Below are positions 56,431-64,000 of a stretch of DNA of 64,000 nucleotides, one piece after another. Position numbers and translations under genes: made by a program. The DNA lies in the NCBI RefSeq assembly GCF_004341245.1, contig NZ_SLWY01000019.1, positions 1-64,000 of the forward strand, given 5' to 3'. Position 1 is the first letter of the stretch, and each line of letters begins with the position of its first letter. The DNA comes from Plasticicumulans lactativorans. Its GTDB lineage: Bacteria; Pseudomonadota; Gammaproteobacteria; Competibacterales; Competibacteraceae. The notes beneath the pieces were generated by a model, which was not told the DNA's origin, ran no database searches, and was given only the letters and a program-made list of their open reading frames with translations.

Positions 56431-58353
56431 ATGGCGAATGACCAGGCAACGGCGGCGGGCGACCTGCTGAGGGTCGAGGATCTGCACATCGGCTTTCACC
56501 TGCACGGTGGCCTGACTCCCGCGGTCCGCGGGGCGAGCCTGCGCATCCGCCCGGGCAAGGTCACCGCGCTGGTCGGCGAGAGTGGCTCGGGCAAGTCGGT
56601 GATCGCGCAGGCGATCCTCGGCATCCTGCCGACCCCGGCGCAGATCTCCGGCGGGCGCATCCTGTTCAACGACCCGCTCGACCCCGGCGCGTCGATCGAC
56701 ATCGCCGCACTGGCGCCGGACAGCACGGCGATGCGTGCGCTGCGCGGCGGGCGCATCGCGATGATCTTCCAGGAGCCGATGACCTCGCTGTCGCCGCTGC
56801 ACACCATCGGCGACCAGATCGAGGAGGCGCTGCGCCTGCACCGCAGCGTCAGCCACGAGGAGGCGCGCCCGCTCACCGAGGAGATGCTCGGGCTGGTGGG
56901 CTTCCCGCGGCCGGCGCGCGCCTACGACCGCTACCCGTTCGAGCTCTCCGGCGGCCTGCGCCAGCGGGCGATGATCGCGATGGCGCTGATCTGCCACCCG
57001 GCGCTGCTCATCGCCGACGAGCCGACGACCGCGCTCGACGTCACCATCCAGGCGCAGATCCTCAAGCTGCTCAAGGACCTGCAGGCGCGCCTGGGGATGG
57101 CGGTGCTGCTCATCACGCACGATCTCGGGGTGGTGGCGAACATGGCCGACGAGGTCGCGGTGATCTACCACGGCCGCATCATGGAGGCCGGCACCGTCGA
57201 GGCGATCTTCAGCGACCCGCGCCACCCCTACCTGAAGGCCCTGCTCGCCGCGGTGCCGCACTTCGACATGCACCCGGGCGAGCGCCTGGTGGCGCTGCGC
57301 AACGTGCCGGTGCAGACCGATGCGCTGGTCGGCCTGCGCCCGCCGCCGCGCCCGCGCGACCCCGGCGCCACCGCGCCCGACGTGCTGCTGCGCGTGCGCG
57401 GCCTCACCCACCGCTTCGCGGTGCGCCAGAGCGCCTGGCGACGCGGCGGCGAGCCGCCGCCGCCGGCGGTCAACGACGTGTCGTTCGAGATCCGCCGCGG
57501 CGAGTGCCTGGGGCTGGTGGGCGAGAGCGGCTGCGGCAAGACCACCGTCAGCAAGATCATCATGCGTGCGCTCACCCCGAGCGCCGGCGAGCTGATCTTC
57601 GACGGCGGCGACGGCCCGCGCGACCTGCTCGCGGCGAGCGGCAGCGAGCTGGTGGCGCTGCGCACGCGCGTGCAGATGGTGTTCCAGGACCCCTTCAGCT
57701 CGCTGTCGCCGCGCATGACGGTGGGCGCGATCCTGCGCGAGCCGCTCGAGATCCACGGCATCGGCACGTCGGCGAGCCGCACCGAGCGCGTGCGCGCGCT
57801 GCTGCGCGCGGTGGGCCTGGACCCGCGCCACGCCAGCCGCTACCCGCACAGCTTCTCCGGCGGCCAGCGCCAGCGCATCGGCATCGCGCGGGCGCTGGCG
57901 CTCGGGCCCGACCTGCTGATCTGCGACGAGCCGGTGTCGGCGCTCGACGTCTCGGTGCAGGCGCAGATCCTCAACCTGCTCGAAGACCTGCAGCGCGAGC
58001 TGGGACTGACCTACCTGTTCATCTCGCACAACCTGGCGGTGGTCGACTACGTCGCCGACCGCATCGCGGTGATGTGCCGCGGACGCATCGTCGAGCTCGC
58101 GCCGCGCGAGGTGCTGTTCCGCGCGCCGGTGCACCCGTACACGCGCACGCTGCTCGGCGCGGTGCCCTACCCCGACCTCGGCCGCCCGCTCGACTTCGCC
58201 ACGCTGACCCGCGGCGGCGCGACCGACCCCGGCACCTGGCCCGGCGCCTTCCGCGATTGCGGTGAAGGGCCGCCGCTGCAGCCGATCGAGGTCGGCGCCG
58301 AGCACTGGGTGCTCGCCCATGCCGACGCCGACGCCCGGGAGCTGCGGCCATGA
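56431..58353 (+). CDS. Peptide-type ABC transporter fused double ATPase (YejF/GsiA-like)
   Basis: A 640-residue protein joining two full DppD/DppF-type ATPase domains. The first (about 10-300) has [49 protein letters not shown] and [16 protein letters not shown]. The second (about 320-610) has [45 protein letters not shown] and [15 protein letters not shown]. Both domains look catalytically intact. It overlaps the receptor gene by ATGA and heads a four-gene importer operon divergent from the guanidine operon. Confidence 0.92.
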   Translation: MANDQATAAGDLLRVEDLHIGFHLHGGLTPAVRGASLRIRPGKVTALVGESGSGKSVIAQAILGILPTPAQISGGRILFNDPLDPGASIDIAALAPDSTAMRALRGGRIAMIFQEPMTSLSPLHTIGDQIEEALRLHRSVSHEEARPLTEEMLGLVGFPRPARAYDRYPFELSGGLRQRAMIAMALICHPALLIADEPTTALDVTIQAQILKLLKDLQARLGMAVLLITHDLGVVANMADEVAVIYHGRIMEAGTVEAIFSDPRHPYLKALLAAVPHFDMHPGERLVALRNVPVQTDALVGLRPPPRPRDPGATAPDVLLRVRGLTHRFAVRQSAWRRGGEPPPPAVNDVSFEIRRGECLGLVGESGCGKTTVSKIIMRALTPSAGELIFDGGDGPRDLLAASGSELVALRTRVQMVFQDPFSSLSPRMTVGAILREPLEIHGIGTSASRTERVRALLRAVGLDPRHASRYPHSFSGGQRQRIGIARALALGPDLLICDEPVSALDVSVQAQILNLLEDLQRELGLTYLFISHNLAVVDYVADRIAVMCRGRIVELAPREVLFRAPVHPYTRTLLGAVPYPDLGRPLDFATLTRGGATDPGTWPGAFRDCGEGPPLQPIEVGAEHWVLAHADADARELRP

Positions 58354-60269
58354 GCGCGCGCCTGCATCGCTTCGGCAGGTGGTGCGCGGCGCTTGCGCTC
58401 GCCGCGCTGGCGGGATCGGCCGCGGCGCTCGACTACATCGAGACGCCCTCGCTGCAGGCGCAGGTGGACGCCGGCGCGCTGCCGCCGGTGGCGATGCGCC
58501 TGCCGGCCACGCCGCGGGTGATCGACCTGCCGGCGATGGGGCGCGAGCTCGGCCGCCACGGCGGCACGGTGCGCACCCTGCTCGGCGGCCAGAAGGACAT
58601 CCGCATGATGACCCTCTACGGCTACGCCCGGCTGGTCGCCTTCGACCCCGACCTCAACCTGGTGCCCGACCTGCTCGAAAGCTTCACCGTCGACGAGGGG
58701 CGCGTGTTCACGCTGCACCTGCGCGCCGGGCACCGCTGGTCGGACGGCCAGCCGTTCACCGCGGAGGACTTCCGCTACGCCTGGGAGGACGTGCTCAACA
58801 ACCCCGAACTCTCCGCCGTCGGCCTGCCCAACGAGCTGGTGGTGAACGGCCACCCGCCGCGCTTCGAGGTGCTCGACCCGCTCACCGTGCGCTACTCGTG
58901 GGACGCCCCCAACCCCGACTTCCTGCCCGCGCTGGCGGCCGCGCAGCCGCTGCAGATCGCGATCCCGGCGCACTACCTCGGCCAGTTCCACCGCCGCTAC
59001 CGCGACGTCGACGAGCTCAAGGAGCTGGCGCGCAGCCTGCGCCTGCGCAACTGGGTGTCGCTGCACGACCGCATGTCGCGCTGGTACCGCCCGGAGAACC
59101 CCGACCTGCCGACGCTCGGCCCGTGGATCAACACCACCGCGCCGCCCGCCGAGCGCTTCGTGTTCGTGCGCAACCCCTACTACCACCGCGTCGACAGCGC
59201 CGGCCGGCAACTGCCGTACATCGACAGCTTCGTGCTGGACATGAGCACCACCTCGCTGATCCCGGTGAAGGCGGGGGCGAACGCCGCCGACCTGCAGGCG
59301 CGCTACCTGCGCTTCGAGGACTACCCGTTCCTCAAGGAGGCCGAGCAGCGCCACCCCTTCGACGTGCGCCTGTGGGAGCGCGGCCAGGGCTCGACGATCG
59401 CCATCCTGCCCAACCTCAACGTGCAGGACGACGTCTGGCGCGCCCTGCTGCAGGACGTGCGCGTGCGCCGCGCGCTGTCGCTCGGGATCAACCGCCACGA
59501 GATCAACCAGGCGGTGTACTTCGGGCTCGCCCGCGAGAGCGCCGACACCGTGCTGCCCGAGAGCCCGCTGTTCCGCCCGGCCTACGCCAGCGCCTGGACG
59601 CACCACGACCCGGCGCAGGCCAATGCCCTGCTCGACGCCGCCGGGCTCGACCGGCGCGACGTCGACGGCATCCGCCTGCTGCCGGATGGCCGACGCGCCG
59701 AGATGACGATCGAGACCGCCGGCGAGAGCACCGAGGAGACCGACGTGCTCGAACTGGTGGTGGACCACTGGCACGCGCTGGGGCTCAAGCTGTTCGTGCG
59801 CGCGGCGAGCCGCGACGTCTTCCGCAGCCGCATGATCGGCGGCCAGACCCTGCTCGGCGTGTGGTCGGGGCTCGACAACGGCATCCCGACGCGCGACATG
59901 AGCCCGGAGGAACTGGTGCCGACCACCGAGCAGCAGCTGCACTGGCCGCAGTGGGGCATGTACTACGAGAACGGCGGGCGCAAGGGCGTGGCACCGACGC
60001 TGCCGGCGGCGCAGGAACTGGTCGACCGGCTCCGGGACTGGTGCGCGGCGACGACGCCCGAGCAGCGCGAGGCGGCGTGGCACGCGATCCTGCAGATCTA
60101 CTCCGACCAGGTCTTCACGATCGGCATCGTCAACGGTTCGCCGCAGCCGGTACTGGTGTCGCGGCGGCTGCACAACGTGCCCAGGGAGGCGGTCTACAAC
60201 TTCAATCCGGGCGCCTTCTTCGGCGTCTACATGCCCGACACCTTCTGGTTCACCGAAGAGGGCCGCTGA
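58350..60269 (+). CDS. ABC transporter substrate-binding protein, SBP_bac_5 family
   Basis: A 639-residue periplasmic receptor, long for the oligopeptide/opine/nickel class. A signal peptide ([16 protein letters not shown]) is followed by [42 protein letters not shown], the family signature (quoted in parts), and [21 protein letters not shown]. The ligand is unknown. It is translationally coupled to the ATPase gene and followed one base on by the first permease gene. Confidence 0.92.
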   Translation: MSARLHRFGRWCAALALAALAGSAAALDYIETPSLQAQVDAGALPPVAMRLPATPRVIDLPAMGRELGRHGGTVRTLLGGQKDIRMMTLYGYARLVAFDPDLNLVPDLLESFTVDEGRVFTLHLRAGHRWSDGQPFTAEDFRYAWEDVLNNPELSAVGLPNELVVNGHPPRFEVLDPLTVRYSWDAPNPDFLPALAAAQPLQIAIPAHYLGQFHRRYRDVDELKELARSLRLRNWVSLHDRMSRWYRPENPDLPTLGPWINTTAPPAERFVFVRNPYYHRVDSAGRQLPYIDSFVLDMSTTSLIPVKAGANAADLQARYLRFEDYPFLKEAEQRHPFDVRLWERGQGSTIAILPNLNVQDDVWRALLQDVRVRRALSLGINRHEINQAVYFGLARESADTVLPESPLFRPAYASAWTHHDPAQANALLDAAGLDRRDVDGIRLLPDGRRAEMTIETAGESTEETDVLELVVDHWHALGLKLFVRAASRDVFRSRMIGGQTLLGVWSGLDNGIPTRDMSPEELVPTTEQQLHWPQWGMYYENGGRKGVAPTLPAAQELVDRLRDWCAATTPEQREAAWHAILQIYSDQVFTIGIVNGSPQPVLVSRRLHNVPREAVYNFNPGAFFGVYMPDTFWFTEEGR

Positions 60270-60270
60270 C

Positions 60271-61269
60271 ATGCTTCGCTACGTGTTGGGCCGCTGCGTC
60301 ATGATGGTGCCGACCCTGGTGCTGACCAGCATGCTGATCTTCACCATCATCGAGCTGCCGCCGGGGGACTACTTCGAGAGCTACATCGCCGAGCTGCAGG
60401 CGCAGGGCGAGGGCGTCGACCTCAAGCAGATCGAGGCGCTGCGCAAGCAGTACGGCTTCGACAAGCCGCCGGTGGAGCGCTACCTGCACTGGGTCGGCGG
60501 CATGCTGCAGGGCGACTTCGGCTACTCCTTCGAGTACCAGATGCCGGTCAACGCGGTGGTCGGCGACCGCCTGTGGCTCACCGTGATGGTGAGCTGCTTC
60601 ACCATCCTGTTCACCTGGATCGTCGCCTTCCCGATCGGCATGTACTCGGCCACGCACCAGTACTCCTGGGGCGACCACGGCCTGACCCTGCTCGGCCTGC
60701 TCGGGCTCGCGGTGCCGCACTTCCTGCTGGCGCTGGTGTTCATGTACTTCGCCAACGTCTGGTTCGGCACCTCGATCGGCCACCTGATGGACCCCGAATA
60801 CCTCGGCGCGCCGATGAGCTGGGCGAAGGTGGAGTCGATCCTCGAGCACCTGTGGATCCCGGTGCTGATCATCGGCACCGGCGGCACCGCCGGCATGATC
60901 CGGCGCCTGCGCGCCAACCTGCTCGACGAGCTGCACAAGCAGTACGTGGTGACGGCGCGCGCCAAGGGCCTGCCACCGTTCCGCGCGCTGGTGAAGTACC
61001 CGCTGCGGATGTCGCTGAACTTCTTCATCGCCGACATCGGCAGCATCCTGCCGGAGCTGGTGTCGGGCGCCGAGATCACCGCCATCGTGCTGTCGCTGGA
61101 GACCACCGGGCCGATGCTGATCCGTGCGCTGCAGAGCCAGGACATGTACCTCGCCGGTTCCTTCCTGATGTTCCTCGCCTTCCTCACGGTGATCGGCGTG
61201 CTGATCTCCGACCTCGCGCTGGTGATGCTCGACCCGCGCATCCGCCTCGGCGGCGGGAGCACCAAATGA
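60271..61269 (+). CDS. ABC transporter permease (DppB-like)
   Basis: A 332-residue membrane protein. The classic DppB start MLRYVLGRCVMMVPTLVLTS precedes the periplasmic ALRKQYGFDKPPVERYLHW and DFGYSFEYQMPV. The EAA loop reads YVVTARAKGLPPFRALVKYPLR. It has six helices and overlaps the next permease by ATGA (61266-61269). Confidence 0.94.
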   Translation: MLRYVLGRCVMMVPTLVLTSMLIFTIIELPPGDYFESYIAELQAQGEGVDLKQIEALRKQYGFDKPPVERYLHWVGGMLQGDFGYSFEYQMPVNAVVGDRLWLTVMVSCFTILFTWIVAFPIGMYSATHQYSWGDHGLTLLGLLGLAVPHFLLALVFMYFANVWFGTSIGHLMDPEYLGAPMSWAKVESILEHLWIPVLIIGTGGTAGMIRRLRANLLDELHKQYVVTARAKGLPPFRALVKYPLRMSLNFFIADIGSILPELVSGAEITAIVLSLETTGPMLIRALQSQDMYLAGSFLMFLAFLTVIGVLISDLALVMLDPRIRLGGGSTK

Positions 61270-62477
61270 GCGCCGTGCCGGAGCAGGCGACCGTGCAGGG
61301 CCAATCGCCGCTGCCGCAACCGGGCGCGCCGCTGACGCACTACGTCTCGCCCGAGCCCTTCGACCCCGAGGCCGTGGAGCGCCTGAGCCCGGCGCTGGAG
61401 CGCGTGTACCGCGCCTCGCAGTGGCGGCTGATGTGGTGGAAGTTCCGCCGCCACCGGCTCGCGGTGATCAGCGCGGTGTTCCTCGCGCTGATCTACCTGA
61501 GCACGCTGGTCAGCGAGTTCCTCGCCCCCTACCCGCTCGCCGCCCGCCACGTCGAGCAGATCCACCACCCGCCGCAGGCGGTGCACTTTTTCCACGAGGG
61601 GCGTTTCATCGGACCCTTCGTGTACGGCACCTCCTACCGGCTCGACATGGCGCGCCTGAAGCGCGTCTACACCCCCGACCCGCAGCAGGTGCAGCCGATC
61701 CGCTTCTTCTGCCACGGCGAGCCCTACCGCTTCTGGGGCCTGATCGACGCCGACCTGCACCTGGCCTGCCCCGCCCCCGGCGGCACGCTGTACCTGCTCG
61801 GCACCGATCGCCTCGGCCGCGACGTGCTCTCGCGCGTCCTCTACGGCGCGCGCATCTCGCTGACCATCGGCCTGCTCGGCGTGGCGATGAGCTTCACCCT
61901 CGGCATCGTCATCGGCGGGCTCGCCGGCTACTACGGCGGGCTGTTCGACCTGCTGGTGCAGCGCCTGATCGAGGTGCTGCAGTCGCTGCCGAGCATCCCG
62001 CTGTGGCTCGCGCTCGCCGCGGTGATGCCGGTGTCGTGGAGCCCGCTGCTGGTGTACTTCGGCATCACGATGATCCTCGGCCTGCTGCACTGGACCGGAC
62101 TGGCCCGCGCGGTGCGCAGCAAGCTGCTCGCGCTGCGCGAGGAGGACTACGTGCTCGCCGCGCAGCTGATGGGCGCCGGCACCGGGCGCATCATCGGCCG
62201 CCACCTGGTCCCCGGCTTCCTGTCGCACCTGATCGCCACCGCCACCATCGCCATCCCCGGCATGATCCTCGGCGAGACCGCGCTCAGCTTCCTCGGCCTC
62301 GGCCTGCGCCCGCCGATCACCAGCTGGGGCGTGCTGCTGACCGAGGCGCAGAACATCAACGTGCTCACCCTCTACCCATGGTTGCTGGCGCCCGTCGTGC
62401 CCGTGATACTCGTGATCCTCGCGTTCAACTTCCTCGGTGACGGCCTGCGCGACGCGGCCGATCCCTACCGGGCCTGA
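61266..62477 (+). CDS. ABC transporter permease (DppC-like, long periplasmic insert)
   Basis: A 403-residue membrane subunit. A cytoplasmic N-terminus (about 55 residues) and a first helix (VISAVFLALIYLSTLVSEFLA) are followed by a ~100-residue periplasmic insert and GTDRLGRDVLSRVLYGARISL. The core then has the EAA loop EDYVLAAQLMGAGTGRIIGRHLVP and GMILGETALSFLGLGLRPP. The insert is longer than in E. coli DppC but occurs in peptide/microcin-type importers. Confidence 0.93.
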   Translation: MSAVPEQATVQGQSPLPQPGAPLTHYVSPEPFDPEAVERLSPALERVYRASQWRLMWWKFRRHRLAVISAVFLALIYLSTLVSEFLAPYPLAARHVEQIHHPPQAVHFFHEGRFIGPFVYGTSYRLDMARLKRVYTPDPQQVQPIRFFCHGEPYRFWGLIDADLHLACPAPGGTLYLLGTDRLGRDVLSRVLYGARISLTIGLLGVAMSFTLGIVIGGLAGYYGGLFDLLVQRLIEVLQSLPSIPLWLALAAVMPVSWSPLLVYFGITMILGLLHWTGLARAVRSKLLALREEDYVLAAQLMGAGTGRIIGRHLVPGFLSHLIATATIAIPGMILGETALSFLGLGLRPPITSWGVLLTEAQNINVLTLYPWLLAPVVPVILVILAFNFLGDGLRDAADPYRA

Positions 62478-62573
62478 ACGCACGCACCGTGCGCCCGCGC
62501 ACCGCGCCCCACGAGGGCCGGTGCGCGCGGCGCGCCGGCCCCCCAGGCACAGAGCACGCGGAGACCTCCGGGC

Positions 62574-63785
62574 ATGCGGCGACTGCACGATGCGCGCATC
62601 TTGATGTACAGCCACGACACCTTCGGCCTCGGCCACCTGCGCCGCTGCCGCGCCATCGCGCACGCGCTGGTGGACGAGTTCAAGGGCCTGCAGGTGCTGC
62701 TCATCTCGGGCTCGTCGATCGCCGGCGCCTTCGACTTCAAGGCGCGCGTCGACTTCCTGAAGATCCCGAGCGTGATCAAGCTCCACAACGGCGACTACAC
62801 CTCGCTCGACCGCCACATCGACCTGCGCGAGACGCTGGCGATGCGCCGCGCAATCATCCACGACACCGCCCGGCTGTTCGCCCCGGACCTGTTCATCGTC
62901 GACAAGGAGCCGCTCGGCCTGCGCTGCGAGCTGGAGGACACCCTGCACTTCCTCAAGGGCCGCGGCGCCACGCTGGCGCTCGGCCTGCGCGAGGTGATGG
63001 ACGCCCCGCACCTGCTGTGCAGCGAATGGGCACGCCACGACGTGCTGCGCAAGATCGAGGCGCTGTACGACTCGATCTGGGTCTACGGCCCCGACGACTT
63101 CTGGAACCCGCTGACCGGCTTCGAGCTGTCCACCCCGCTGGAGGCGCGCCTGACCTACACCGGCTACCTGCGCCGCCACCCGCCGACCAGCCCGCCGGCG
63201 CAGGCGCTGCCGGCCGCCGACTACGTGCTGGTCACCACCGGCGGCGGCGGCGGCGGCGGGCCGCTGATGATGGACGTGCTGGCCGCGCTCGAGCGCACCC
63301 CCGAGCTGCCGCACCACTGGCTGCTGGTGCTCGGGCCGTTCATGCCCGCCGAGGAGCGCGAGCACATCCACGCGCGCGCCCGCGCGCTGCCGCGGGTGCT
63401 GGTGTCGGAGTTCGACAGCCACATCGAGCACCTGATGGTCGGCGCCCGCGCGCTGGTGGCGATGGGCGGCTACAACACCTTCTGCGAGATCCTGTCGTTC
63501 GACAAACCGGCGCTGCTGGTGCCGCGCGTGGCCCCGCGCGAGGAGCAGCTGATCCGCACCCGGCGCGCCGCCGAGCTCGGCCTGGTCGACTGGCTGCACC
63601 CCGACGACGCCGCCGACCCCGCCTGCCTCGCCGCGCGCCTGCGCGCGCTGGCGACCCGCAGCCCGCCCTCGCAGGCGCCGCGGCCACCGCAGCTCGACGG
63701 CCTCGAAACCATCAACCGGCTGGTCGGCGACTGGCTCGACAGCCACCCGCACGCGCGCCGTCGTGCCGGCGCCGGCGGGCGCTGA
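62574..63785 (+). CDS. Glycosyltransferase, MurG/GT28-like
   Basis: A 403-residue GT-B enzyme. The N-terminal ARILMYSHDTFGLGHLRRCRAIAHALV is typical of MurG-like bacterial transferases with a Gly-rich acceptor loop. The C-terminal half has VLVTTGGGGGGGPLMMDVL and the donor-binding VGARALVAMGGYNTFCEIL with FDKPALLVPRVAPREEQLIRT. The sugar donor and acceptor are unknown. It starts 96 bases after the transporter operon and is followed by a second glycosyltransferase gene, suggesting a glycan locus continuing beyond the window. Confidence 0.82.
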   Translation: MRRLHDARILMYSHDTFGLGHLRRCRAIAHALVDEFKGLQVLLISGSSIAGAFDFKARVDFLKIPSVIKLHNGDYTSLDRHIDLRETLAMRRAIIHDTARLFAPDLFIVDKEPLGLRCELEDTLHFLKGRGATLALGLREVMDAPHLLCSEWARHDVLRKIEALYDSIWVYGPDDFWNPLTGFELSTPLEARLTYTGYLRRHPPTSPPAQALPAADYVLVTTGGGGGGGPLMMDVLAALERTPELPHHWLLVLGPFMPAEEREHIHARARALPRVLVSEFDSHIEHLMVGARALVAMGGYNTFCEILSFDKPALLVPRVAPREEQLIRTRRAAELGLVDWLHPDDAADPACLAARLRALATRSPPSQAPRPPQLDGLETINRLVGDWLDSHPHARRRAGAGGR

Positions 63786-63789
63786 GCGC

Positions 63790-64000
63790 ATGGCGGGCGC
63801 CGCAGCGCCGGCCGGCACGCTCGTGGTGGTGGTGAAGGGCTACCCGCGGCTGTCCGAGACCTTCATCGCGCAGGAACTGCTCGGCCTCGAACGCGCCGGC
63901 CTCGCGCTCGAGATCGTCGCGCTGCGCCACCCCACCGATGCCGCCACCCACCCGGTGCACGCCGAGATCCGCGCGCCGGTGCGCTACCTGCCCGAGTACC
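63790..64000 (+). CDS. Glycosyltransferase, N-terminal part (continues past window)
   Basis: Seventy residues are visible from the ATG at 63790, four bases past the previous stop. They include VVVVKGYPRLSETFIAQELLGLERAG, a start typical of GT4-type transferases in which the protein is said to act on sugar-nucleotide donors. The downstream catalytic domain is not in the window, so the assignment rests on this signature only. Confidence 0.7.
   Translation, partial: MAGAAAPAGTLVVVVKGYPRLSETFIAQELLGLERAGLALEIVALRHPTDAATHPVHAEIRAPVRYLPEY

Overview
The window is very GC-rich with densely packed genes, many joined by ATGA or GTGA overlaps, and uses GTG or TTG starts in places. No tRNA, rRNA, insertion sequence, integrase or CRISPR array was seen. 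LPS genes (msbA, waaA), Bug-type and TAXI-type solute receptors, a PCuAC/CopCD/YcnI copper operon, bacteriohemerythrin and a TIGR02647 protein point to a Gram-negative proteobacterium. A betaproteobacterium of the Rhodocyclales type (Thauera/Azoarcus-like) is the best guess, from gene content only.

Region 1 (1-31.9 kb) is mostly chromosomal housekeeping: dtd and pip, hemH, a 2-hydroxyacid dehydrogenase, a TIGR02647 protein, photolyase coupled to an eIF2B-family protein, waaA, an FAD oxidoreductase and msbA. It continues with a PAS-GGDEF cyclase, a four-gene periplasmic copper operon, an orphan TAXI receptor, a large DamX-like AAA/SEL1 membrane protein, a quinone oxidoreductase, a response regulator with HDOD, a TonB-domain lipoprotein, a P-type ATPase and a DUF1127 protein with an internal duplication. 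It ends with ynfA, tag, bacteriohemerythrin and several unknowns. Region 2 (31.9-39 kb) holds a LysR/Bug pair, a large MscS channel, msrA, an anion/arsenite-type permease and a DUF4202 protein.

Region 3 (39-56.1 kb) is the highlight: a nitrogen-scavenging island. The minus-strand operon 47172-39029 encodes a BMP-type ABC importer, two isochorismatase-fold cysteine hydrolases, a cupin and allophanate hydrolase. One hydrolase matches biuret hydrolase; the other is a candidate triuret hydrolase. A divergent GntR gene and a palindromic candidate operator sit at its head. The second minus-strand operon 55937-48090 starts with a guanidine-I (ykkC) riboswitch at about 56097-55998. It encodes a NitT/TauT-type ABC importer, the two carboxyguanidine deiminase subunits (UAAP1/UAAP2) and a urea-carboxylase-family guanidine carboxylase. 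This operon has no allophanate hydrolase of its own, so both pathways appear to meet at the single AtzF at 39029-40756: guanidine to carboxyguanidine to allophanate, and (tri)biuret to allophanate, then to ammonia and CO2.

Region 4 (56.4-64 kb) runs divergently from the guanidine operon: a peptide/opine-type ABC importer with a fused double ATPase, followed by two glycosyltransferase genes, the last cut by the window end.
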